From Lachnospiraceae bacterium (lineage in GTDB: Bacteria > Bacillota > Clostridia > Lachnospirales > Lachnospiraceae), in assembly GCA_024690605.1 (NCBI GenBank), contig JAILOV010000062.1, positions 62,001 through 126,000 on the forward strand: DNA of 64,000 nucleotides. Reading direction: 5' to 3'. The position numbers and the translations under genes are program-made. The notes under the pieces are model-generated. The model was not told the DNA's origin. It ran no database searches and worked only from the letters and a program-made list of their open reading frames with translations. The number at the start of each line of letters is the position of its first letter. Position 1 is the stretch's first letter. Positions 8,624 through 15,633 of this stretch are shown one piece after another.

Positions 8624-8929
8624 ATGGAAACGAGGAGTGAGAGAAACGGTGCTTCACTGGTCTTTTATATCAGGGGCGTGCTGGATACGCAGGCCGCGCC
8701 GGACCTGGAAGCGGAGCTGATCCCTGCGCTGGAAGGTGTGACGGATCTGACACTGGATGTCTCGGAGATGAGCTACATCCTGTCCGCCGGCATCTGTGTC
8801 ATCATGAAGGCCGGCAAGACCATTATGAAGCAGAAGGGCTCCATGAAGGTCAGGGGTGCCAATGACAGCGTCAAGGATATCTTCCGTACCACCGGACTGA
8901 CACGGATCTTCATCATGACGGATTTCTAG
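8624..8929 (+). CDS. STAS-domain anti-anti-sigma factor
   Basis: A 101-aa single STAS domain. The pattern LVFYIRGVLDTQAAPDLEAEL at the N-terminus, then TLDVSEMSYILSAGICVIM, matches SpoIIAA/RsbV proteins, in which a Ser in this loop is phosphorylated by the anti-sigma kinase. Here the loop reads L-S-A-G, so the Ser at about residue 51 is the only candidate phospho-site. AAAGGAG precedes the ATG. It follows the sigma factor gene by 19 bases and would be expected to bind the RsbW-like protein encoded at 6897. Confidence 0.85.
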   Translation: METRSERNGASLVFYIRGVLDTQAAPDLEAELIPALEGVTDLTLDVSEMSYILSAGICVIMKAGKTIMKQKGSMKVRGANDSVKDIFRTTGLTRIFIMTDF

Positions 8930-8955
8930 ATCACACACTTTAAGGAGATGAAAAG

Positions 8956-9930
8956 ATGAAGAAAAGGATGGGCGCGCTGCTTCTGGGCGCGGTACTTGCG
9001 GTCACGGTCTGCGGTTGCGGACATGAGCACGATTTTCAGCCGGTCAGCTGTGACGAGCCGCTGACCTGCACGATCTGCCACAAGACGGAGGGCGATCCGA
9101 TCGGCCATGATTTTGCGGAAGCGACCTGCACGGAGCCGAAGACCTGCAAACGCTGCGGGGAGACGGAGGGTGAGGCGCTCGGGCACGATTTTTCGGAGGC
9201 GACCTGCACGGAGCCGAAGACCTGCAAACGCTGCGGGGAGACGGAGGGCGAGGCACTCGGACATCAGCTTACCGAAGCCAACTATCAGGATCCGCCGACC
9301 TGTGAACGGTGCGGCGCGACAGTGGGCGAGCCGATGAAGTCTTCCTTTGAAGCTCACGGACTCAAGCTCACCGACGCAAAGCCCGATGAGGAAATCCCCT
9401 ATGTGACGGGCACCTATGACGGGAAGGGGCTTGTGACGCATGGCACTGCGCGTTTTTCCGCTCTGGAAAGACCGGAGGAAGGAACGATCTTTACGAAAAA
9501 GGACGGCTATGAAACGCTGGCCGTGAGCATGCAGGTGGATTATACGGATGATGCCGCCTGGGAAAACGGATACATGACCGGCATCTGCCTGGAAGACTAT
9601 TACACCATCGAGTTTCACGATGACACGACGGTGTATACGGAGAAAACACCGGAGGAGTACAAGGGCTACGAAGGGTATTCCACCTACAAGGTCAATTTCC
9701 ACGGTAAGGAATATGAGTGCGAGAAAATGTACAAGCCTTTCGAATCGACCGGGTGGATCGGGGAAAAACACGCGCTCATCGGTGACACCTATTATTTCCA
9801 CGTTCCGGTTGGCTATGACGGAACGGTGATCGGGCTTTATCATAACAGCAATGATCTCGAATGGAAGGATGGCATGTACATCTTCGATATCGCGGATGAC
9901 GATGCGATCTTCTATCGTCTCAAAGACTGA
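8956..9930 (+). CDS. Lipoprotein with tandem CxxC zinc-ribbon-like repeats
   Basis: A 324-aa exported lipoprotein: signal peptide with VCGC lipobox, then about three and a half tandem 26-residue repeats (residues 25-128), each of the form GHDF-x-EATC...TCKRCGETEGEAL with CxxC and His residues able to bind metal. Two repeats are nearly identical in DNA (9103-9180 and 9181-9258). The remaining 200 residues are acidic and beta-rich with no recognised fold. Such repeats occur in many clostridial surface lipoproteins. It lies 26 bp after the STAS gene and may be transcribed with it. Confidence 0.75.
   Translation: MKKRMGALLLGAVLAVTVCGCGHEHDFQPVSCDEPLTCTICHKTEGDPIGHDFAEATCTEPKTCKRCGETEGEALGHDFSEATCTEPKTCKRCGETEGEALGHQLTEANYQDPPTCERCGATVGEPMKSSFEAHGLKLTDAKPDEEIPYVTGTYDGKGLVTHGTARFSALERPEEGTIFTKKDGYETLAVSMQVDYTDDAAWENGYMTGICLEDYYTIEFHDDTTVYTEKTPEEYKGYEGYSTYKVNFHGKEYECEKMYKPFESTGWIGEKHALIGDTYYFHVPVGYDGTVIGLYHNSNDLEWKDGMYIFDIADDDAIFYRLKD
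9103..9258 (+). repeat. Two tandem 78-bp coding repeats in the CxxC lipoprotein
   Basis: Units 9103-9180 and 9181-9258 differ at only a handful of positions, and a diverged partial third unit continues to about 9333. The unit is in frame (26 codons), so copy number can change without breaking the gene. Confidence 0.9.
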
Positions 9931-9948
9931 GCATGCATTCACCTGCGT

Positions 9949-11481
9949 ATGGGGGGATCCGGAGAGAGGCGATTCGCCGCTATCGATCTGAAGTCCTTTT
10001 ACGCCTCCTGTGAGTGCGTCGACAGGGGACTGGATCCCCTGACAGCAAATCTTGTCGTGGCGGACAGATCGCGCACATCCAAGACGATCTGTCTCGCCGT
10101 TTCACCGGGGCTCAAATCCTTTGGCGTTCCCGGGCGCCCGCGTCTTTTTGAGGTGGAACAGCGTGTGAAAGCGGTCAACGCGGAAAGACTGCGGCACGCG
10201 CCGTCACACAGATTCACTGGCACATTTACCGATATCGGGCAGCGGGACGATCCGTCGCTCGCTCTCGATTTTCTTGTGGCACCTCCGCGGATGGCGCGGT
10301 ACATGGAGATCAGCACGAAGATCTACAGCATCTATCTGCGTCACGTCGCGCCGGAGGATATCTTTGCCTACAGCATCGACGAGGTGTTCATCGATCTGAC
10401 GGGATATCTGAACACCGGCGGCATGACGGCCCATGAGATGGTCATGGGCATGGTCCGGGAGGTACTGGGAGAGACCGGCATCACGGCGACGGCGGGGATC
10501 GGGACCAATCTGTTCCTTGCCAAGGTGGCCATGGATGTCGTCGCCAAGCATGTCGATGCGGACGCTGACGGTGTCAGGATTGCCGAGCTGGATGAGCGGA
10601 GTTACCGCGAAAAGCTCTGGGCACACCGTCCGATCACGGATATCTGGCGCGTCGGACGAAGGACGGCAGCGAAGCTGGCCGATCACGGCTTCTGCACGAT
10701 GGGAGATATCGCGCGCGCATCTCTTTCGCATGACCCTGTCCGGGGGGAACCGGTACTGTACCGGCTTTTCGGTGTGAACGCCGAGTTGCTGATCGATCAT
10801 GCCTGGGGCTATGAGCCGGCGACGATCGCCTCGATAAAAGCTTACCGGCCGGAGAGTTCGAGCCTGGGAAGCGGGCAGGTTCTGAAGCGGCCCTATGCGT
10901 TTGCCGAGGCAAAACTCGTCACGATGGAGATGACGGACCTGCTGGTGCTGGATCTGGTGGATAAAGGTCTGGTCTGTGATGCCGTCGTGCTGACGATCCA
11001 TTATGATGTGGAGAATCTGACGGATCCCGAACGGAGAGCGCGATACCGAGGAGAGATCACCAGGGATTTCTACGGGCGGGAAGTGCCGAAATACGCGCAC
11101 GGAACGGAAAACCTGGACGGTTTTTCCAGTTCGACCCAAAAGATCATGGCAGCCATGAGCAGGCTTTTTGACCGGGTCGTCGATCCGGATCTCCTCGTGC
11201 GCCGCATTGCCGTCACAGCCAGTCACACGGTCCGAGAAGAGGACGCACCGGGGCGACGGGAGGAAAACTATGAGCAGCTGGATCTCTTTACCGATTACGC
11301 CGCGGTGGAACGGCAGAGAGATGCCGAGCGGGCGGCCATGGAGAAGGAGAGAAACCTGCAGCATGCGCTTCTGGATATCAAAAAGAAATACGGGAAGAAT
11401 GCCGTTCTCAGGGGCATGAACCTGCAGGAGGGCGCCACGGCCGTCGAGCGCAACGGGCAGGTCGGCGGGCACCGCGCATAG
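9949..11481 (+). CDS. Y-family DNA polymerase (UmuC/UvrX-like)
   Basis: A translesion polymerase of the Gram-positive UmuC/UvrX (YqjW) class, 510 aa. Metal-binding carboxylates are present: D13 in AAIDLKSFYASCE and D144/E145 in AYSIDEVFIDLT. The thumb helix-hairpin region (ITDIWRVGRRTAAKLADHGF) and a long little-finger domain follow. The ATG at 9949 has no clear ribosome site, so translation may depend on the upstream gene or on a nearby alternative start. It is followed at 12 bp by a YolD-like gene, the usual arrangement of this polymerase class in Firmicutes. Confidence 0.93.
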   Translation: MGGSGERRFAAIDLKSFYASCECVDRGLDPLTANLVVADRSRTSKTICLAVSPGLKSFGVPGRPRLFEVEQRVKAVNAERLRHAPSHRFTGTFTDIGQRDDPSLALDFLVAPPRMARYMEISTKIYSIYLRHVAPEDIFAYSIDEVFIDLTGYLNTGGMTAHEMVMGMVREVLGETGITATAGIGTNLFLAKVAMDVVAKHVDADADGVRIAELDERSYREKLWAHRPITDIWRVGRRTAAKLADHGFCTMGDIARASLSHDPVRGEPVLYRLFGVNAELLIDHAWGYEPATIASIKAYRPESSSLGSGQVLKRPYAFAEAKLVTMEMTDLLVLDLVDKGLVCDAVVLTIHYDVENLTDPERRARYRGEITRDFYGREVPKYAHGTENLDGFSSSTQKIMAAMSRLFDRVVDPDLLVRRIAVTASHTVREEDAPGRREENYEQLDLFTDYAAVERQRDAERAAMEKERNLQHALLDIKKKYGKNAVLRGMNLQEGATAVERNGQVGGHRA

Positions 11482-11493
11482 GAGCGGAAAAAT

Positions 11494-11715
11494 ATGGAAG
11501 AACGAAGGATCGAGGATTATGCGGATATCATCGATCACGACTATCGGGGCAGCGTGACGCATCCGCGCATGGCGGAGGAAAAACGCGCGGCGCAGTTTTC
11601 CCCCTTTGCGGCACTCACGGGCTATGAGGATGCGGTGGATGAGACCGTGCGGGAACAGGAAGAGCTCGCCGAACAGAGAAATGATCCCTTTTGGGATGAC
11701 TGGCAGGAGGGATAG
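11494..11715 (+). CDS. YolD-like small protein, partner of the Y-family polymerase
   Basis: A 73-aa protein with the segment HPRMAEEKRAAQFSPFAALT followed by GYEDAV, characteristic of YolD-like proteins encoded directly downstream of UmuC-type polymerases. These are thought to modulate polymerase activity in a UmuD-like way, though this is not proven for this subgroup. AGGAGCGG precedes the ATG. The C-terminus is very acidic (EQRNDPFWDDW). Confidence 0.8.
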   Translation: MEERRIEDYADIIDHDYRGSVTHPRMAEEKRAAQFSPFAALTGYEDAVDETVREQEELAEQRNDPFWDDWQEG

Positions 11716-11735
11716 CGCGGCAGGAGAGCGCGGGC

Positions 11736-11764
11736 TTGCGCATTCCGGGGGAAAATGCTATATT
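11736..11764 (+). promoter_or_regulatory. Promoter of the 97-aa gene and cdd
   Basis: TTGCGC (11736-11741), 17-base spacer, TATATT (11759-11764) with a TGC immediately before it (extended -10). It lies 59 bases upstream of the ATG at 11823. Confidence 0.7.
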
Positions 11765-11822
11765 GAGCGTACGATCGGCGGTTCGAAAGATCCGTCCGTA
11801 TTACTGCACAGGAGGAGACAAA

Positions 11823-12116
11823 ATGAACGACGCAGAGATCCGGAAACTGTTTGAAACGGGAGCACAGGGAATCGAACTGCAGCCCGAAACCCCCGAGGAT
11901 CCCACAGAGGCAAAGCTTAATAAGGCCAGAGAGGCTTTGCGGCCTCATCTGGAGAAGATGCAGGATGATCAGCGCAAGCGCGTGGAAAACGCCATGCACA
12001 CGCTGCGCCTCTTCAAACCCGCCTACTACAGCAATGAGGCCTATGAATACCAGTGTGTCCTGCCGCTCACCAGAACGCTTCTGGAGATCGGTGAAGAACT
12101 CGGCAGGGAAGGCTGA
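11823..12116 (+). CDS. Conserved-looking hypothetical protein, 97 aa
   Basis: I do not recognise this gene. The ATG at 11823 follows AGGAGGAGA, and a clear promoter lies upstream, so it is very likely expressed. The protein is soluble and helical, with a charged middle (LEKMQDDQRKRVENAMHTLR) and a Tyr-rich segment (FKPAYYSNEAYEYQCVLP). It ends 25 bases before the cytidine deaminase gene and is probably cotranscribed with it. Confidence 0.7.
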   Translation: MNDAEIRKLFETGAQGIELQPETPEDPTEAKLNKAREALRPHLEKMQDDQRKRVENAMHTLRLFKPAYYSNEAYEYQCVLPLTRTLLEIGEELGREG

Positions 12117-12141
12117 GCACCGCGCACCGGATGAGATCAAC

Positions 12142-12594
12142 ATGGATCGGGATAAGGAAGAAAAACTGATCGGCGAGGCGATCCGGGCCAGAAGGAGGGC
12201 TTATGCTCCCTATTCCGGGTATGCGGTGGGAGCCGCAGTCCTCACCGCGGACGGCAGGATCTTCGGCGGATGCAACATCGAGAACGCGAGCTACGGCGCT
12301 TCCAACTGCGCCGAGCGCACAGCGGTCTTTAAAGCGGTGAGTGAGGGCGCGGCCGGGATCGAGGCGATCGCCGTGATCGGCGGTCCGGCCGCATACGGGG
12401 ACGAGGTGCCGGAGGAAGCCACCCCTTGCGGGATCTGCCGTCAGGTGATCCGCGAGTTTACGGATCCTGCGGCCTGTGAAGTGATTATCGCTAAATCGTT
12501 AACAAATTATCGAAAAACAACTCTTGAAAAACTTCTTCCGGAGAGCTTCGGGCCGGAGAAGCTTCAGCGCCAGAACACCCAGAGAAACACATAG
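12142..12594 (+). CDS. cdd: Cytidine deaminase
   Basis: Converts cytidine and deoxycytidine to uridine forms in pyrimidine salvage. The 150-aa product has the zinc-site residues C56 and E58 (NCAERT, with Glu as the proton shuttle) and C96/C99 (PCGICRQ), plus the substrate motif GCNIENASYG. The ATG at 12142 gives the standard N-terminus; the frame is open further upstream, but that part overlaps the preceding gene. The last 14 residues (GPEKLQRQNTQRNT) extend past the usual family end and run 31 bp into the convergent transporter gene. Confidence 0.93.
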   Translation: MDRDKEEKLIGEAIRARRRAYAPYSGYAVGAAVLTADGRIFGGCNIENASYGASNCAERTAVFKAVSEGAAGIEAIAVIGGPAAYGDEVPEEATPCGICRQVIREFTDPAACEVIIAKSLTNYRKTTLEKLLPESFGPEKLQRQNTQRNT

Positions 12595-13832
12595 GCGGAG
12601 ATGACCGCCGCAAGCGTGAACGGAATGCCGATCCGGGCGAAATCCCGGAAACTCACTTCGTAGCCTTCCTTGCGCAGCATGCCGACACCGGCAATATTGC
12701 AGCTGGCCCCCACGGGAGTGATGTTGCCGCCGAGGGTCGCGCCGCACAGCAGGCCGAAGTAGAGCAGATAAGGTTCCACACCCATGGCAAGCGTCACGCC
12801 CTGCAGGACCGGCAGCATGGTCGCGACATAGGGAATGTTGTCGATAAAGGCTGAGATCAGAACGGATCCCCAGACGACGATCGTGAACAGCAGGAAGGTA
12901 TTGGTGCCGCCGACGGATGCGATGAGAGCGGCAAGATCGTCGATGACACCGACTTCGGTGATACCGGCGATCACGGCAAAGAGTCCTGTCAGCAGCAGCA
13001 TGGTATCATAATCAAGATTCTTCAGGACGCGGACCACCCGGTCTTTGTCCCTGTCCTTGGCGTATTCCCAGAGGATGCCGATGATACCGCAGGCCATGCA
13101 GATCACGCCGTTGGTGATCTCCGGCTTTTCGGGAATAAAGGAAGCGATCACGAGAAACACCACATGCGCGAGCATCATGATCGTCGGAACAAGATCCGTG
13201 ACGACCGTTTTCTCCGTCGAATCGACCGGTTCCCGATCCTTGCGGAACAGCACCATCATGATCGGAACGGTGACCAGCGCGCCGAGTTCAACGGCAAAGA
13301 AGATCCCGGGCCGGCCGTTCATCCAGAAGAAATCATTGAAATCCATGGAAGCATAGGAGGCGAGCATGATGGAGGTCGTGTCACCGACCAGCGTTGCTGC
13401 GCCCTGCAGATTGGAAGAAACGGCGATGGAGATGATCATCGGAACGGGATTGATCTTTAGTTTTTTGCACACGGCGAGCCCCACCGGCGCGACCATGAGA
13501 AGGGTTGCCACGTTGTCGATGAAGGCGGAGATGATGCCCGAGAAGAGCGACATCAGGATCGTCACCCACATGACATTGGGGGCGATCGCAAGGAGCTTAT
13601 CCGCGATGAGGTTGGGCATTTTGGATTCGATGAAATAGTCGACCAGAAGGAGCGTCCCGAGGATCATGAGCAGGACATTCCAGTCGATCGCTGTCGGGAG
13701 CTTGGCAAACGGCAGGATTCCCGTTACAAGAAAGATGCCGGCGGTGATGAGTGCGGTGACCGCACGCCGCTTCGGCAGCGCGATCAGAAGAACATACATG
13801 ACAATGAACAGAACAATGGCAACAATTTTCAT
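12564..13832 (-). CDS. SLC13/ArsB-NhaD-type ion transporter
   Basis: A 422-aa membrane protein with 11-12 hydrophobic segments. Two inverted-repeat halves carry near-identical motifs, ISAFIDNVATLLMVAPV (about residue 103) and ISAFIDNIPYVATMLPV (about residue 340), which in the ion transporter superfamily mark the re-entrant ion-binding hairpins. A GNITPVGASCNI motif follows. It could be an Na+/H+ antiporter, an anion or arsenite-type permease; sequence alone does not decide. The gene is transcribed leftward, divergent from a formate/nitrite transporter and convergent with cdd. Confidence 0.85.
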   Translation of the reverse strand: MKIVAIVLFIVMYVLLIALPKRRAVTALITAGIFLVTGILPFAKLPTAIDWNVLLMILGTLLLVDYFIESKMPNLIADKLLAIAPNVMWVTILMSLFSGIISAFIDNVATLLMVAPVGLAVCKKLKINPVPMIISIAVSSNLQGAATLVGDTTSIMLASYASMDFNDFFWMNGRPGIFFAVELGALVTVPIMMVLFRKDREPVDSTEKTVVTDLVPTIMMLAHVVFLVIASFIPEKPEITNGVICMACGIIGILWEYAKDRDKDRVVRVLKNLDYDTMLLLTGLFAVIAGITEVGVIDDLAALIASVGGTNTFLLFTIVVWGSVLISAFIDNIPYVATMLPVLQGVTLAMGVEPYLLYFGLLCGATLGGNITPVGASCNIAGVGMLRKEGYEVSFRDFARIGIPFTLAAVISAYVFLWVFWR

Positions 13833-13863
13833 AGGAATCCCCCCTTATTTCTGTTCAAGATTA

Positions 13864-13886
13864 TCCGACGGCGGCCGGTTTGTCAA
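13864..13886 (-). promoter_or_regulatory. Divergent promoter of the ArsB/NhaD-type transporter
   Basis: On the minus strand TTGACA (13886-13881) is followed after 15 bases by GATAAT or after 17 by TAATCT. It shares 5 bp with the -35 of the plus-strand promoter, so the two cannot be occupied at once. Confidence 0.5.
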
Positions 13887-13909
13887 CCGCCAATCCGATG
13901 TGTTACAAT
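13880..13909 (+). promoter_or_regulatory. Promoter of the formate/nitrite transporter gene
   Basis: TTGTCA (13880-13885), 18-base spacer, TACAAT (13904-13909) with an extended -10 TGT. Its -35 overlaps, on the other strand, the perfect TTGACA (13886-13881) of the divergent transporter gene. Confidence 0.7.
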
Positions 13910-13932
13910 GGTGTCCGTGCAGGAGGTGCAGG

Positions 13933-14727
13933 ATGAAGTCAGCAAAAGAAGTAGCGGAAAACTACATGAACGTGGGCAAAAACAAGGTTTCCATGCCGTT
14001 GTGGAAAATGTTCCTGTCAGCGGTTTTTGCGGGTGCGTTTATCGCGTTCGGGGCGCTGGGAAGCCAGATCGCCGGTGCCTGCATCGGCGGGACCGCCGGG
14101 CGGATCGCCTCGGCGTGTATCTTTCCGGTGGGACTGATCCTCGTGGTGTCTCTGGGGGTGGAACTGTTTACCGGAAACTGTCTGCTCTTTCTTCCCTGTC
14201 TGGCCGGAAAGATCACCGTCTCTTCGATGCTCAAAAACTGGGGAGTCGTCTATCTCGGCAATTTTGTCGGCAGTGTTCTGGTTGCCCTGGCGGCAGCCTT
14301 CGGACACACGTACGGGATCATCGTGAGCGCCGCCGGAGACTGGCGGTCCGTTCAGGATACCGCCGTCTCCAAGTGCGGGCTTTCCGTTACCGATGATATC
14401 CTGCGCGGGATCCTGTGCAATGTGCTCGTGTGTCTTGCCGTGTGGCTGGCGATGGCGGCCACGGACAGCGCGGGGAAACTGATCGGCACTTATCTTCCGG
14501 TCATGCTGTTTGTTCTGTGCGGTTTTGAACACAGTGTCGCCAACATGTATTTTATTCCCGCGGGAGCGCTCGTGGCTTCCCTGTCGGGAGAGCGTGCAGG
14601 GATCACATGCCTGCAGTTTCTCCATAATCTGCTTCCCGTCACACTGGGCAACATTCTGGGCGGCGCCTGTATTGTGGGCGGCGGGATTTTCCTCCTGTTC
14701 GTGAAGAACGCGCCGGCAAAGAACTGA
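13933..14727 (+). CDS. Formate/nitrite transporter (FNT) family protein
   Basis: A 264-aa FNT channel with six transmembrane helices, forming pentameric channels for formate, nitrite or related small anions. Motifs include GSQIAGACIGGTAG in the N-terminal repeat, ELFTGNCLLF after helix 2 and GFEHSVANMYFIPAGA, carrying the channel His. The ATG at 13933 follows GCAGGAGGTG. The last 89 bp overlap the 3' end of a convergent DUF5688 gene. Confidence 0.9.
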   Translation: MKSAKEVAENYMNVGKNKVSMPLWKMFLSAVFAGAFIAFGALGSQIAGACIGGTAGRIASACIFPVGLILVVSLGVELFTGNCLLFLPCLAGKITVSSMLKNWGVVYLGNFVGSVLVALAAAFGHTYGIIVSAAGDWRSVQDTAVSKCGLSVTDDILRGILCNVLVCLAVWLAMAATDSAGKLIGTYLPVMLFVLCGFEHSVANMYFIPAGALVASLSGERAGITCLQFLHNLLPVTLGNILGGACIVGGGIFLLFVKNAPAKN

Positions 14728-15382
14728 TCACCGGATCTGCGATCCCGACGACTCCGTTTCTGCACAGATACACATGGTCCGAGAGCCGCTCGCAGGGATC
14801 GACGCAACTTTCATTGATCTCCCGCACCATGGAGGAAAAACGCACCGCATCTTCCTCGTTGTCGCAGGGGAGGCAGAGCACCTCGTGCACGGAGGATGGC
14901 AGGATACAGAAGCACGGCCCCAGTTCCCCGTGAAGTCTTGCGCGTGTGCTCTCGCATAAAAGAGCCGCGGCACCGAAGCTTCTCTGAATGTTTGAAACAA
15001 ACCAGGCCGGTACGGAGCTGTCTTCCCCTTCGTCAAGGAAGGGGATCTCATTTTGGAAATTCTCCGAGAGCTGCCTGAGGATTTCGGAGAACGGGAGCAG
15101 GAGCACTTCGTCGGACAGATGCCGCACGGCAGAAGCGAGCAGATCCTCCTCCGTCATCTCCAGTTTCCGAAACAGACTTCGCGTCAGCAGGGCGCAGGCA
15201 CTCCTGTCCGGTTCGGAGAGTTCCGGGAGCGGGAGATAAAAGCAGATCGTGAGATCGAGCCAGGGAACAAACAGGGTATCCTTGTCTTTCAGTTCCTTCT
15301 TTCTTTTCTCCGAGATGAATTTCGGCAGCACGTGCTCCTTCATGGAAGCGATGATCTGTTCGGATGTCATGTCAAATTGCAT
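14639..15382 (-). CDS. DUF5688 family protein
   Basis: A 247-aa soluble protein. The C-terminal third carries the DUF5688 signature: ILPSSVHEVLCLP, then FSSMVREINESCVDPCERLSDHVY. The family is common in Lachnospiraceae, often in several copies, and has no assigned function. The last 35 residues (Arg/Ser/Pro-rich) lie beyond the usual domain end and run antisense through the 3' end of the FNT gene, suggesting that the native stop was lost or moved. The ATG at 15382 is preceded on its strand by AAGGAGGAAACCC. Confidence 0.8.
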   Translation of the reverse strand: MQFDMTSEQIIASMKEHVLPKFISEKRKKELKDKDTLFVPWLDLTICFYLPLPELSEPDRSACALLTRSLFRKLEMTEEDLLASAVRHLSDEVLLLPFSEILRQLSENFQNEIPFLDEGEDSSVPAWFVSNIQRSFGAAALLCESTRARLHGELGPCFCILPSSVHEVLCLPCDNEEDAVRFSSMVREINESCVDPCERLSDHVYLCRNGVVGIADPVISSLPARSSRTGGKSRRPQYRRRPECCPV

Positions 15383-15439
15383 GGGTTTCCTCCTTCGTCA
15401 GCAGAAAGATGAGAAATAAACGACAGAAACACGGGGACA

Positions 15440-15478
15440 GGCCATCCGCCGGTCCTGCTGTCAGGGAGCCGGATGGCC
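15440..15478 (-). promoter_or_regulatory. Stem-loop in the leader of the DUF5688 gene or downstream of the rRNA methyltransferase
   Basis: GGCCATCCG (15440-15448) pairs with CGGATGGCC (15470-15478); CCTG/CAGG pairs extend inside the loop. There is no proper U-run on the minus strand, so it may be a structured 5' leader element rather than a terminator. Confidence 0.4.
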
Positions 15479-15522
15479 CGATCATTGCTGCTGCGTGGAG
15501 ATCGGATCAGAAATGTGAAAAG

Positions 15523-15551
15523 AGAGTAGCACGGATCGGATGCGCTGTCCA
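15523..15551 (-). promoter_or_regulatory. Candidate promoter of the DUF5688 gene
   Basis: On the minus strand TGGACA (15551-15546), 17-base spacer and TACTCT (15528-15523) preceded by TGC. It would give a leader of about 140 bases that includes the stem-loop at 15440-15478. The rest of the 15383-15633 gap holds two copies of TTTGTGCA and a TTTGTGC/GCACAAA inverted repeat, and no gene that I can see. Confidence 0.5.
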
Positions 15552-15633
15552 GTTGTTTTCCCGTGACGGATTTATTTTGTGAGAAATGCACAAAGAGGTG
15601 TGCGTTTTTTTGTGCAGATTGCACAAAGGATCA

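Noticed and set aside
9103-9258. Tandem direct repeats as a CRISPR array
   Set aside because: Units are contiguous, in frame and coding; there are no spacers.
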